Assembly (NCBI GenBank): GCA_000508965.1
Contig: BAHV02000020.1
Coordinates: 32,918 to 96,917, forward strand
DNA: 64,000 nt
Direction of reading: 5' to 3'
Source: Dielma sp000508965
GTDB lineage: Bacteria; Bacillota_I; Bacilli_A; Erysipelotrichales; Erysipelotrichaceae
A program made the position numbers and the translations under genes. This document shows, piece by piece, positions 1-9,795 of this stretch (positions are counted from its first letter, which is position 1; each line of letters starts with the position of its first letter). The notes beneath the pieces were generated by a model. It saw only the letters and a program-made list of their open reading frames with translations, did no database searches and was not told the DNA's origin.

Positions 1-21
1 ATATCCAATCAACCTTTTCAT
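1..21 (-). CDS. 5' end of an unidentified gene (truncated by window edge)
   Basis: On the minus strand an ATG at position 21 is preceded at a good distance by GGGAGG, and the frame reads MKRLIGY to the window edge. Only seven codons are visible, so no product can be named. It lies downstream of, and in the same direction as, the flavin reductase gene, but the terminator at 142-167 makes it a separate unit. Confidence 0.5.
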
Positions 22-67
22 AGTGTACCTCCCATGGTTCTATAAATATAATCTAACAAAAGAATTC

Positions 68-81
68 GTGAATATCTTCAC
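68..81. promoter_or_regulatory. Small inverted repeat upstream of the truncated gene
   Basis: GTGAA and TTCAC arms with a four-base spacer (68-72 and 77-81), about 50 bases upstream of the start at 21. The placement fits an operator. No regulator can be assigned. Confidence 0.25.
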
Positions 82-132
82 TTATTCAATTCTATATTTA
101 ACAATTTCGATACATTTTTGCCAATAACATGA

Positions 133-167
133 CAAAACAAAAACGGACACAGTCCAATGTATCCGTT
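133..167 (-). terminator. Rho-independent terminator of the flavin reductase gene
   Basis: Read on the minus strand, an AACGGA/TCCGTT stem with inner ACA/TGT pairs (142-167) is followed by a T-rich tract (133-141). It lies just after the stop at 184. Confidence 0.8.
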
Positions 168-183
168 CTTATAAAATAAGTAT

Positions 184-2025
184 TTATTTGCCTAATGCTT
201 TGCCAACTGCTTCAGCTGCTAATTTCCCGGAAGTCAGTGCCCAGCCGTTATTGGCACCGGAAGGTGAATCATCACCCATTACACCGCCGGCTACTTCACC
301 CGCAGCATATAAACCGCCGATAGCATTTCCTTCCTCATCCAAAACCTCTAAGGAAGTATTCACCACAAGGCCGCCCATCGTTGTCGCAAAACGAGGCTTC
401 TGTTCTACAAGATAATACGGGCCTTCACCAATCGATGATGTCATATATTCCACAGGACGGCCAAACTCAGCATCATTGCCATCAGCAACATAAGTGTTAT
501 ATGTGCTCACTGTATTTTCTAATACAGCGGCATCCATACCCACAGCAGCAGCTAAATCAGCAAGTGTATCAGCCTTCACAAATACCGGTGCTGATGATCC
601 GTTATTAGCGATCCATGCATCAATATCACTGCCCGCAATACCGCCGGTAGACAGTTTTCCCTTAAAGGTTTCAAACGTATCCGCATCCATTAACAGGTAG
701 AGCATCTGACCTTCCTGTTCTAATTCAACCGTTAGGATTTCACGATTGCTTGCTTTCTCGTTAACAACACGTTTACCCTCACTGTTTACTAGAATCGCAT
801 CCTCCGCAAAGGCAGCAATATTCCCGGCAATCGTTGATTTTGCGATGCCCTCACTGACTTCGATACCATTTGGATAACGCTTGCCATATTCCATCAAACG
901 GGTCGCAGCACCTACATTTTCAGCAGTTGCCATGATGATGCCGTCACCTGTTGATGATTGCGGGCCATAGTATAATGCTGTTTTCATTTCATCTGACAGC
1001 AGATCCTTGTTATTACCATAACCGCCGGTAGCCAGTATCACTGATTCAGCATGGATCGTATAAAGCGTACCGTCATTTCCCTCAGCCTTAACGCCGGTGA
1101 CATTGCCATTTTCATCAACGATCAATTCCGCAGCGCGAGTATTCAGATAAACCTCAGTCCCACTGTTTTCAATCTGTTCACGATAAGTTTTCGCAAAACC
1201 TGCACCGCCGCCTGCATACGCTAATTCACGGTCATGAGAATATTCAGCAAGTACGTGCAGACCGCCTTCCATATCAAATTCTACATTCTGATTTTCATGC
1301 ATCCAATCTGTAGTTGCCCCAACATTTTCAGCATAAAGCTGCAATAATTCAGGCACATTTAAATTTGCTCCATTCTTCATAAAATCTTCAATCATGCTTT
1401 CAGCACTGTCATCGCTGACACCGGCCTCCGCCTGCAGCTTAGAGCCATATACAACCTGATTGCCGCCGCTGATTGATATAGCACCGCCTAAGAAAGACAT
1501 TTTCTCAAGCAAAATTACATTCAGGCCTAATTCTCTTGCCCGCAATGCTGCACTCATCCCTGCCGCACCGCCGCCGACAACTACAAGATCACTGCTCAGG
1601 GTAACTTCTTCACCGCTGGCTTTATTAATCGCAGCTTTTACTAAAGCATCAACATCACCGCCGGCTTGTTTAACACAATCCTTGACAGCTTCAAGCAGGG
1701 CATTGCTTGAATTCGTTGCACCTGAAATCGTATCGACACCTAATGACTGATATTCAACGATTTCCTTGGACAAAGTATCCATTGCGGTATTGCCTAGTCC
1801 CTCAGTTTCCTTCTGACTGATGATTTCAATAGAATCAATTTTATCCTCACTGAATGTAACAGATACTTCAACTTCACCATTGTTGCCATCTGCAACTGCC
1901 GTATAAGTACCCGCTTTGTATAAACCGTCCGATGTTCCCTTTGGTGTTGAACAAGCACCTAATGCAAATACTAACGCACATGCACTCAGCAATTTAAGCA
2001 TCCTTAACATAAAATTCTTTTTCAT
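184..2025 (-). CDS. Extracytoplasmic FMN-binding / FAD-dependent flavocytochrome c-type reductase lipoprotein
   Basis: Seen: 613 residues. An N-terminal lipoprotein signal ends in a lipobox (ALGAC, Cys25). An FMN-binding domain (about residues 38-120) carries the covalent flavinylation motif ISGATNSS. A fumarate-reductase/succinate-dehydrogenase-type FAD domain (about 143-610) starts with the dinucleotide-binding motif VVGGGAAGMSAA. Family knowledge: such proteins receive FMN on Thr from ApbE and reduce small organic acceptors outside the membrane, often as anaerobic respiratory end-reductases. Near the C-terminus, where fumarate reductases usually have an NRLGGN-like active-site segment, this one has GDDSPSGANNG, so fumarate may not be the substrate. 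It is divergent from a LysR gene (127 bp gap), its likely regulator. No apbE is in the window. The fold is sure; the substrate is unknown. Confidence 0.9.
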   Translation of the reverse strand: MKKNFMLRMLKLLSACALVFALGACSTPKGTSDGLYKAGTYTAVADGNNGEVEVSVTFSEDKIDSIEIISQKETEGLGNTAMDTLSKEIVEYQSLGVDTISGATNSSNALLEAVKDCVKQAGGDVDALVKAAINKASGEEVTLSSDLVVVGGGAAGMSAALRARELGLNVILLEKMSFLGGAISISGGNQVVYGSKLQAEAGVSDDSAESMIEDFMKNGANLNVPELLQLYAENVGATTDWMHENQNVEFDMEGGLHVLAEYSHDRELAYAGGGAGFAKTYREQIENSGTEVYLNTRAAELIVDENGNVTGVKAEGNDGTLYTIHAESVILATGGYGNNKDLLSDEMKTALYYGPQSSTGDGIIMATAENVGAATRLMEYGKRYPNGIEVSEGIAKSTIAGNIAAFAEDAILVNSEGKRVVNEKASNREILTVELEQEGQMLYLLMDADTFETFKGKLSTGGIAGSDIDAWIANNGSSAPVFVKADTLADLAAAVGMDAAVLENTVSTYNTYVADGNDAEFGRPVEYMTSSIGEGPYYLVEQKPRFATTMGGLVVNTSLEVLDEEGNAIGGLYAAGEVAGGVMGDDSPSGANNGWALTSGKLAAEAVGKALGK

Positions 2026-2152
2026 CTCTAATCCTCCCTGATTACTCTTAATTTTATCTCTTTTAAATTGATAATAAATAAACTCACAAGCAAATATTCA
2101 TAGCCAAAAGTAATAGATTATACTAAAATAAGAATATAAGTGAGGTTTCTTT

Positions 2153-3058
2153 ATGAATTTGAATCAGTTATATTATTTTTCTGTACTTGCTAAATATCAG
2201 CATTATACAAAAGCCAGCGAAGAACTGCATATTGCACAGCCTACCTTATCAAAAGCAATCAGTTCATTAGAAGCTGAACTGAATGTTTTCTTATTTAAGA
2301 AACAAGGGCGCAATGTCGTTTTAACTAAGCAGGGAAAACAATATTATGAATATGTAAAGGTTGCCTTGCGTGAGCTTGACAAAGGCAATGAATACTTGCG
2401 TAAAGAAATAACAGGGGATGGTGCACAGATCAATCTTGGCTTTATCACTTCTTTATCTATGGATTATATTCCCGAATTGATTCATGGTTTTATCGAACAG
2501 GAGGATAAACCTATCTTTTTCTCATTAAAAGAGAATGTATCGCAGGAATTGATACGCGGTTTAAAGAATGTGGAATATGATGCGGTATTCTGTACTCCCA
2601 ATCATCTTGAAAAAGATATTGAATTTATGCCTATTGTCAGACAGCGCTTCGTATTTGCCTGCCTTCCGAATCATCCATTTGCCAAGAAAACTTCGATCAC
2701 CATGGAAGAAGCAGGACATGAAAAATACGTGGCTCATTCTCCGGAATCTGCCATTCATCACATCTTATTAAATATGTATACCGAAATGAATATCCTACCC
2801 TGCATCGTCAGTGAAGCCAATGAAGACCAAGCAATATTAAGCTTAGTCAAAGCCGGCGTCGGCTGTGCAATCATGACGGATTCATTAAATATCCGAAAAT
2901 TTGACGGCATTGCATTTGTGCCAATTAAACATCCCTATGTCCGCAATGTCTGCATGGCAGTAATGAAAAATCAGGAAAAAAGCGAAATTGTGCGCCGATT
3001 TATTAAATATATAAATTCTAATACTAAAAAGAGTATTCAGCATGATCATCATGTGTAA
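2153..3058 (+). CDS. LysR family transcriptional regulator
   Basis: Seen: 301 residues, beginning MNLNQLYYF with a canonical N-terminal LysR winged helix (about residues 1-60, including ASEELHIAQPTLSKAIS). A periplasmic-binding-like effector domain follows (about 90-295). Family knowledge: tetrameric DNA-binding activators that respond to a small molecule and usually control a divergently transcribed neighbour. Context: back to back with the flavin reductase gene (start 2025), so inferred to activate it, probably in response to its substrate. Start chosen because AGTGAGG lies just upstream. A symmetrical terminator overlaps the stop codon and serves this gene and the convergent carboxypeptidase gene. 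Confidence 0.92.
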   Translation: MNLNQLYYFSVLAKYQHYTKASEELHIAQPTLSKAISSLEAELNVFLFKKQGRNVVLTKQGKQYYEYVKVALRELDKGNEYLRKEITGDGAQINLGFITSLSMDYIPELIHGFIEQEDKPIFFSLKENVSQELIRGLKNVEYDAVFCTPNHLEKDIEFMPIVRQRFVFACLPNHPFAKKTSITMEEAGHEKYVAHSPESAIHHILLNMYTEMNILPCIVSEANEDQAILSLVKAGVGCAIMTDSLNIRKFDGIAFVPIKHPYVRNVCMAVMKNQEKSEIVRRFIKYINSNTKKSIQHDHHV

Positions 3059-3068
3059 TACTCTTTTT
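3026..3068. terminator. Bidirectional terminator between lysR and the carboxypeptidase gene
   Basis: A perfect 12-bp stem (3026-3037 with 3057-3068) flanked by A- and T-runs. The lysR stop codon (3056-3058) lies inside the hairpin, and the convergent gene ends at 3084. Confidence 0.85.
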
Positions 3069-3083
3069 ATTTGGCAAACAGCC

Positions 3084-4211
3084 TTATCTATATTCTTCCA
3101 TGCATAAACCGCTGCTGTAAAGTGCCTCTGCAAGCTCTGTACCCACATAACGCCAGTGCCACGCTTCATAATAATAGCCTGTACTTTCTGTTTTGCCTTC
3201 AGGATAACGCATGATCCAGCCATAATTATGCGCATTGGCAGCCATCCATTGTCCTAACTCACTTTCTGCCAGATCATTATGCAATGAATAATCATAACTG
3301 ATATCAACCGCCAAGCCTAATTCATGCTCACTCGTTCGCGGATATGCGCTGTAATAAGGTGCATTGTACGGATCTGAGGCCATGTAGCGATTATAAAGAT
3401 CAGTCTGATATGTCTGAGAACGGTATGAACTGATTACATTAAAGCTGATTCCACTGTTTTGGGCATCATTTCGCATCATTTCTAATGACTTGGCAGCTTC
3501 CTTTCGCAGATAATGATTATTTCCGATAGAGACTAAATCAGCGGGCTCCCAGCCATCCGGCAGTGTATTCTGTTTATTGATCATCACCGTAATGGAATCA
3601 GGATCACTCACAGCATTCATCACCGGATCATCCGCTGGCTGATCGATCTGCGGCATCGCTTCAACATGAACCAGCAAAACAGTCTCTGCTTTATTTCCTG
3701 AACTGTCACTGACCTCAGCATGTAATTCATAATCACCAGGAATTGATGATTCCACATCCCCTGTCACAATGATTTTATCGCTGATATCACCATCAAAATC
3801 ATCTATCGCCTGAAGGTTCAGCAGCCGTGTATCAAACGCTTCTCCCTGCATTAATGTAATATTGCCCTCTGCACTTAGAAGAGGTGCTGTCTTATCACTG
3901 ACATTCAATTCATAATTGAATTCAGCACCATCTGCTTTATAGATTAATTGATATGTTTTTAATTCCGTAATGGATAAGTCAGGGCTTATGATCTGATCAC
4001 TAATATCCTGATTTCCTTTTACAGCACGTAAACCGATTGCGGCCGCTGACAGATCGATTGAATCCTGATATTCCAATTCACCCGCTGCCGATACTGCTTC
4101 TATATTATCGAAATAAAATACGATGCGGTTTACTGTCTGCCAATATTGATATAACCCCAATGAAACAATACCAATCAGCACAAATAAAATATACACTCTG
4201 AACCTTTTCAT
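3084..4211 (-). CDS. Membrane-anchored D-alanyl-D-alanine carboxypeptidase (VanY type, peptidase M15)
   Basis: Seen: 375 residues. One N-terminal transmembrane segment (about residues 5-23), then an Ig-like region with a DUF5011-type repeat (about 110-185, DDFDGDIS), then a VanY/M15B domain (about 235-370). The M15 zinc and catalytic pattern is present: SSYRS, SEHELGLAVDIS (His and Asp ligands) and EAWHWRYVG (Glu and His). Family knowledge: zinc-dependent removal of the terminal D-Ala from peptidoglycan stem peptides outside the membrane. It is monocistronic and convergent with lysR. No vanHAX ligase genes are nearby, so this is ordinary wall maturation rather than a resistance cluster. GAAGGTG upstream fits the start. 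Confidence 0.9.
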   Translation of the reverse strand: MKRFRVYILFVLIGIVSLGLYQYWQTVNRIVFYFDNIEAVSAAGELEYQDSIDLSAAAIGLRAVKGNQDISDQIISPDLSITELKTYQLIYKADGAEFNYELNVSDKTAPLLSAEGNITLMQGEAFDTRLLNLQAIDDFDGDISDKIIVTGDVESSIPGDYELHAEVSDSSGNKAETVLLVHVEAMPQIDQPADDPVMNAVSDPDSITVMINKQNTLPDGWEPADLVSIGNNHYLRKEAAKSLEMMRNDAQNSGISFNVISSYRSQTYQTDLYNRYMASDPYNAPYYSAYPRTSEHELGLAVDISYDYSLHNDLAESELGQWMAANAHNYGWIMRYPEGKTESTGYYYEAWHWRYVGTELAEALYSSGLCMEEYR

Positions 4212-4631
4212 GTTGACACCTTCCTGTTTAGGTATAGTTTAACATATTATAATAAAAGTTTAAAAATTTTACCTGAGCTTTCTATCATTTTTATACATAA
4301 CAGCAAATAAGAAAGAATCAGCCCATACATAAATTGATGCAATGTTGCCTGCAGAGCTGAAATATATGTCCATCCATTGATTCTTTGTCATTGTGATCCC
4401 CATTCCATATCAATGATAGCAGAAGCAAACTCAATAGTTAAGGAAAAGAATAAATTCAAGATTGACTGCCGCTCCCCCCTGAATGATAAGGATGAGTCTC
4501 GGCTCATTATTTATATTCCATCACAGCTAAAAACAGCCTGCCGGTTTTACCCTGACAAGCTGTTTTTTTAGATTGATCTTCATGATTCAGCACCTTGCAA
4601 AAATCATGAAACAGTACACTTTTTTCAGCAC
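4212..4631. other. Intergenic region, 420 bp, no gene supported
   Basis: AT-rich spacer between two minus-strand genes. It holds the promoter region of the carboxypeptidase gene and a hairpin at 4529-4569. A short open frame around 4377-4571 has no RBS and no recognisable product. Confidence 0.4.
4529..4569. terminator. Probable terminator downstream of the 1,696-residue protein gene
   Basis: An AAAACAGC/GCTGTTTT stem around a roughly 20-nt loop, with T-runs on both strands. It lies about 60 bp past the stop at 4632 on the minus strand. Confidence 0.55.
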
Positions 4632-7600
4632 TTACCATCCAAAAACTATATCGTATATACGGAAAGTCACTCGTGCAAATCCCCTAGGTATTTCCCAGTA
4701 TAAACTCATATTGAAGATTGCTGGTACCGAACCTAAATACTCTCCGATTGTATATACAGGTTTATATAAGCTCCAAGTTTCTTCGCGTGTACGAGTAGGC
4801 CCTCCATAATCAGGCGGAATGTACTCTGAAGCACCATAATTTCTATCTCTATAAACATAAATACCTTCCTGCATATCAGGCGGATATTCAAGATCAAGGT
4901 TTATGAGATAACAGTAGTAAGGTTGTCGTTGCACATCCTCTCTTGATACTTCTTCCTCAAGGTTTATCAATATATCAAGCCATCCTTCACTTGTCACATA
5001 CTCATTAGCCATAGCTTGATCATTCCCCGATAGGGCATCCAAAAGTTGATCAATCATGTAATTAGACTTCTTCGTCTGATTACTTTCTATCACTCTTACT
5101 GCCGCTATCGGCGCTGATTCAGTACCAAAAGCAAAAGTATATTCTTCAGGTAATTCAGCTGCAAACATGTAGTTTCCGGCATTTGCTTTTATAAAGCCAA
5201 GATTAGGCTTTAATGCATAACTATCCTGAGATATATAACCTCGCTGCCATGCAACTTGGTTTTTCATTTCTATCGGCAGGAATTGCTCTACCCATCTAGT
5301 AATTGGAACCAGTTCAAAGTAGATTCTCTCCTTGCCATTAACCTTGCGGCTAACCTCTGCAAATAAATACTGCGGAAAATCTTCATTGATCAATTCATCA
5401 TAGCTTGGTGCCAGTCTGTCTACATATTGCACATAATACGTTGCTCCTGTTTCACCCGTTGCCATGTTGAGCTGATAGTTATTCAGTACATTTTCCTCTT
5501 TCGCTTCTACATTCGCATTGATTTTATCTTGGAGTTTCAGACGCTGTTCATCACTCAAAAGAGCAACTGTATTGCCGTTGATCTTTATGCCGATTTCTTC
5601 AAGATCTTCAATTGTTACACCATACTTATCGGCAAACTCTTGCGTTCTTTTAGCCGTTAACTCCTCCTCAGACATTAGAAGCTCTTCTAGCTCTTCTTGT
5701 CTTTTTTCGTCCTCGAGTTTAGCATTTTCAGCTTCTACTTCTCTTGCAATTCTTTGTAATCCAAAGTAAGTAAGAGCCTCTTGTTCTTCTTTTGTGATCC
5801 ATACATTTTGCCTGTCTAAATTAATACCCACAAAATTCAAATCATCCATATTTACGCCATAGGCTGCCATTAATATCTTAGCCGCTTTTGTCAGCTTAGG
5901 GTCATCAGAATTCGAATCTGAAGGAGCGTCCTTCACTTTCGATTCGGAAATGGTTGTTGTCAGCTTAGGATTATCAGAATTTGAATTTTTTGTATCATCC
6001 CTATTGAATAATGCAAGGTCTTCTTCACTCGCAAATCGGAATTGAATGATTGTCGGTCTTTCTTCTTCAACAAAACTGTACTTTACAGGTTCTAAATGAT
6101 AAAAATTATTGCTTACACTCAGCATAAACTCATAAAGACCCGTCTTTATATCTCGGTCAAATTCAACATTAATGTTCCTTTCCAACGGCTGCATATCAAG
6201 CGGTTCCAGATCATTACCCGTTGTTTTGTAACTGATGAGTTCCGTGATACTTTCATCTTTACTGTTAACCTTATCCAATTGAATCGGGCCAAAATTTTCC
6301 ACATATCCCAGAGCTTTAAAATCAAGCGGTGTCAATGGATACATACCATTTATTTTCACACTCACACCTAAACCAAAATGATCCTGATCTCTGGATGTTT
6401 CCTTCAGTGTTACATCAGCTCCTAATTGTATAATTCCTTCAGTATCAAATTTAACCGCATACTCATCCTCACTTCCATACTTGAAAATAATCTGTGAATC
6501 TTTGAAAGGACGTTCTTGGCGTTGTTTCCACGCATTCAGCATTGAATATGCCGGCGGCAAATAATTTGTTGCCGTGCATAATGTCGCACCGTCCTTTACA
6601 ATCAGCTGACTGTCAAGTGAAAGATCCAGAGTTCCGACTGTCATTTTCTCAGACCATCTTACAGAATTGCTTAATTTGCTATACAATATAGGGGCAACGA
6701 TTGCCTTTGATCCGCTGATTACGATTGGCCTGCTTTTCGCCTCAAAATTTCTTAATCGCAAATTTCCCAGAAGATCATACCCCATTCTACCCTCAACCAT
6801 CTGTTTTGCTGTTGATGGTGCTGTCTGCGTATTAGTTCCCATAAAAGGAATTGTATTGCCAAGCTCTATGTTTTTCCCCAAATTAAGCTTAACATCATGG
6901 ACAAAGATATGCCCGGATTCCTCATTATTACCGATAACCGTATAATATGCCCCGCCGATGGCAGTCAATTCGGTATCCGATCCGTTTAACCCGCTGATTG
7001 CGACCATCGCGTTATATGGCACACGGATTATTTCACCGCCCGTGAAGTCAGTCTCAATCCGATTCTTTCCGACTACATAGAGATTCAGACTGGAGGTAAA
7101 CTGATTGGCCAAAATATCCGGATACCACATATTATTTATTACAAAATTATCTGCATATGCTTTAATGTTAAGTGGATTTGATATCCAGCCCTCCTTGAGT
7201 TTGTGAGGTTCGTAAGGATCCATCAGTGCCTTAGGGCCTAATAGTTTTGTAGAAATGATATCAATAATTGGCTGATTGATATTCTTAGAATATACACGTT
7301 CTATTTTAACATTATCTAATACAAGATTAACATTTTCATCTTTTACAGTCAGTAATGGCTGTTCGCTGAAAGTATGAACGTAAGTATCATCTGATGAATA
7401 CAGCCTTATGCCGATATAATTATTCATATCATAAGTTTCTGTCGGATAATACCACTCTCCTTTGATGCCATATCGATTATATGATTTTTCTTCATAATAA
7501 CCATAGCTGACAGTCAAAACGCCATTTTCAACCACTAACGACAGATCTATATCCTTAATTTGATCCGTATTGGCATGTTTGCTGAGATCTATATTGATCC

Positions 7601-9722
7601 AGTTTCTCAATATTAATATACGTATCTCGGGCGGTTCTACACCCGGAGCATTTTCCCATTCTCCACCTAGATCTGCCGAACCTTTCATGATAGCTTCAGT
7701 GATGTCGATACGAATTTCACTGAAACCTTTTTCATCAGAGTACATTGGATAATACGGGTCACTATCATGATTTCCATTATGATCCATTTCCCAATCAAGT
7801 GTTAGCCACTCTGATCCTGTCTTGCCATCTTCGGTGTAGTAGTCCACTAAGACCTCATTTTTCCAGCCGATGTCCTCTAATGTCTGATTCGGGAACGCAA
7901 TATATTGATGTGGATAATTTTTATAACTCTCAAGCTGCATGTATCGGTATTTTTTACCAAGTTCTTCTCTATCCTCAACATGATATTTGGTGATGTACTT
8001 AGTAGTATTTTCATCATCACTTTCATAATCATAGCTTGGAGTATATTTGTCTGTAATATTAACTGTTATTTTAGGCGGTGCCTGATCAGCACCTAATTTA
8101 AAAAAGTTCCTGTCACTGAGATCCTCAATGTCTGCTACGAAACGAAGTGAATCTCCCACTTTAACCAATTGTTCCATTGAATCATCTTCAGTGCTATCAA
8201 TATTGTTTGTATTATACTCAGTATCTAATTTCCATTTGATATTCATACTTTTAATAAACGATTCACCCTTACTGCCATAATCATACCCTTTGATAAAAGT
8301 ACTCGTCATGGTTTTAGGCAATTGATCATAAACATCTTTGATACTTACCGGCTGACCATCAGTGGCATAATTGATAGTTTTTTGTTTATATTCATAGTCT
8401 TTAATCAAATAACCTACCTGAACATATGCCTCGATTTCGTCCCAATTAAAACCATCTGATGTTTTATCTTTATATTTTTCCTTCAAATCTTCATTAACAA
8501 CCAGTTTGTATGCATAGGCACCGTCAAATTCTACATCAGCATCATAACTTTCATCTATTTGCCAATGGCCGCTTATGTCCATCTGATATGATTTTGATGA
8601 CTGTTCAGTGGTATTTTCTTCAGTATCAGCTTCAACAAAAACCCGGTCATAGACCGCATTCATCATAGTTACAAGACCTTCTTCGTCATAGTAAGGCTCC
8701 CCAAATTCATTGAGCCCGATTTTTAAGTACAGTCCCCCTATGCTATCCACATTGGCAGTCATATCATAAAAACCGTTTACATTTTTTAATTTATAGTTTT
8801 CGGCAAGCTCTTTGACATTCAACCGGATCTGCTTGTCTTTTATATCTTCAGCGACATTGTCAAACATTTCCCCAATCTTCTTCACGCTGATGTATGCAGA
8901 ATCACTCTTAGTCCAATGTGTATCGCGGTCACCATTTGGAAAAGTCCCCATCGTATAGTAAACTCCGGATACATCTGTCCGAACTTCTGTCGGCAGATAG
9001 ACTTTATCTAGATCTAAATCAGAATACAGCGTTATGTCGGCATAAGACTCATCAGATGTGAAAGTATCAATAAATACACCACCTTCAAAATATGACATAC
9101 CTAACAATTCGTTAATAGTATCATCCAGTGAATATACGGCTGGTACGTTTATCCCTGATATCTCACTGCCAGCGGTATCCTCTGCAACGATCACAGTAAT
9201 CTGCGGAAGCTCTGCACCGCTGGATAAGATTGCTTCACCTGCATCAGCTTTAAAAACATAACTGTTAGCAGCCTTGCCGTCATAGGCTGGAGTGCTGTTC
9301 CAGGTAACAGGAATTTCCTCAATGGACGTAGTAACAGTGGTTTCCGTTTTATTATTTTCTGTACTGCTGCCGTCTGCTTCAGAAGGCTTTTGCACATTCT
9401 GATCGATTGCACCCTCTTCATCCTCGCCAAGATCAGCAATAGGCTGCTGAATCTTTTCAGATGCCTTATCCTCTTCTTCAGTAATTAATGTTTCCTCTAC
9501 ATGATAAATGATTGCATTCAGCTTATCAGGCAGATTTAAAGCTGAAAGTTCTGTACCTAGCTGAACCGTCTGCGTTTGTATACTGCTATCCAAATCTACA
9601 AAGGAAGCAATTTCTCCATCCTTCGGCACATCATCCGCCGCCCTGACCACTGACGGAAAATGCGTAACGATCATAGCTGCTGATACAAATAATAGCCCTA
9701 ATTTTCTTATTCTCTGTTTCAT
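4632..9722 (-). CDS. Large secreted protein of unknown function
   Basis: Seen: 1,696 residues. A clear Sec signal peptide (MKQRIRKLGLLF...VRAADD) is followed by an acidic Glu/Asp/Thr-rich linker (about 85-125), then a very long beta-rich region full of Asp, Asn, Tyr and Trp without a family I recognise. After about residue 1230 come two copies of an NSD(N/D)PKLT linker, then two copies of a roughly 30-residue motif (YGV-x-DDL-x-x-VGI and YGV-x-EDL-x-x-IGI) separated by a Glu/Lys-rich coiled-coil stretch (about 1325-1370). The C-terminus ends FRIYDIVFGW, without LPXTG, a membrane anchor or charged tail. Inference: exported, perhaps surface-associated. No catalytic motif was found. It appears monocistronic, and the start is preceded by AAGGAGGGA. 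Confidence 0.85.
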   Translation of the reverse strand: MKQRIRKLGLLFVSAAMIVTHFPSVVRAADDVPKDGEIASFVDLDSSIQTQTVQLGTELSALNLPDKLNAIIYHVEETLITEEEDKASEKIQQPIADLGEDEEGAIDQNVQKPSEADGSSTENNKTETTVTTSIEEIPVTWNSTPAYDGKAANSYVFKADAGEAILSSGAELPQITVIVAEDTAGSEISGINVPAVYSLDDTINELLGMSYFEGGVFIDTFTSDESYADITLYSDLDLDKVYLPTEVRTDVSGVYYTMGTFPNGDRDTHWTKSDSAYISVKKIGEMFDNVAEDIKDKQIRLNVKELAENYKLKNVNGFYDMTANVDSIGGLYLKIGLNEFGEPYYDEEGLVTMMNAVYDRVFVEADTEENTTEQSSKSYQMDISGHWQIDESYDADVEFDGAYAYKLVVNEDLKEKYKDKTSDGFNWDEIEAYVQVGYLIKDYEYKQKTINYATDGQPVSIKDVYDQLPKTMTSTFIKGYDYGSKGESFIKSMNIKWKLDTEYNTNNIDSTEDDSMEQLVKVGDSLRFVADIEDLSDRNFFKLGADQAPPKITVNITDKYTPSYDYESDDENTTKYITKYHVEDREELGKKYRYMQLESYKNYPHQYIAFPNQTLEDIGWKNEVLVDYYTEDGKTGSEWLTLDWEMDHNGNHDSDPYYPMYSDEKGFSEIRIDITEAIMKGSADLGGEWENAPGVEPPEIRILILRNWINIDLSKHANTDQIKDIDLSLVVENGVLTVSYGYYEEKSYNRYGIKGEWYYPTETYDMNNYIGIRLYSSDDTYVHTFSEQPLLTVKDENVNLVLDNVKIERVYSKNINQPIIDIISTKLLGPKALMDPYEPHKLKEGWISNPLNIKAYADNFVINNMWYPDILANQFTSSLNLYVVGKNRIETDFTGGEIIRVPYNAMVAISGLNGSDTELTAIGGAYYTVIGNNEESGHIFVHDVKLNLGKNIELGNTIPFMGTNTQTAPSTAKQMVEGRMGYDLLGNLRLRNFEAKSRPIVISGSKAIVAPILYSKLSNSVRWSEKMTVGTLDLSLDSQLIVKDGATLCTATNYLPPAYSMLNAWKQRQERPFKDSQIIFKYGSEDEYAVKFDTEGIIQLGADVTLKETSRDQDHFGLGVSVKINGMYPLTPLDFKALGYVENFGPIQLDKVNSKDESITELISYKTTGNDLEPLDMQPLERNINVEFDRDIKTGLYEFMLSVSNNFYHLEPVKYSFVEEERPTIIQFRFASEEDLALFNRDDTKNSNSDNPKLTTTISESKVKDAPSDSNSDDPKLTKAAKILMAAYGVNMDDLNFVGINLDRQNVWITKEEQEALTYFGLQRIAREVEAENAKLEDEKRQEELEELLMSEEELTAKRTQEFADKYGVTIEDLEEIGIKINGNTVALLSDEQRLKLQDKINANVEAKEENVLNNYQLNMATGETGATYYVQYVDRLAPSYDELINEDFPQYLFAEVSRKVNGKERIYFELVPITRWVEQFLPIEMKNQVAWQRGYISQDSYALKPNLGFIKANAGNYMFAAELPEEYTFAFGTESAPIAAVRVIESNQTKKSNYMIDQLLDALSGNDQAMANEYVTSEGWLDILINLEEEVSREDVQRQPYYCYLINLDLEYPPDMQEGIYVYRDRNYGASEYIPPDYGGPTRTREETWSLYKPVYTIGEYLGSVPAIFNMSLYWEIPRGFARVTFRIYDIVFGW

Positions 9723-9795
9723 ATCTGTTCCCTCCTTACTTCAGTTGATATTAATCCTTGAAACCCTTGTTCACATCTTTCTTTTTGAGTGTGTG

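Noticed and set aside
3084..4211. Vancomycin resistance cluster (VanY here, VanRS-like pair at 14.8-16.6 kb)
   Set aside because: The genes are far apart, not co-directed as a unit, and no vanH/A/X homologues are present; both are common housekeeping families.
4377..4571. Short frame in the 4.2-4.6 kb gap
   Set aside because: No ATG with RBS and no recognisable sequence.
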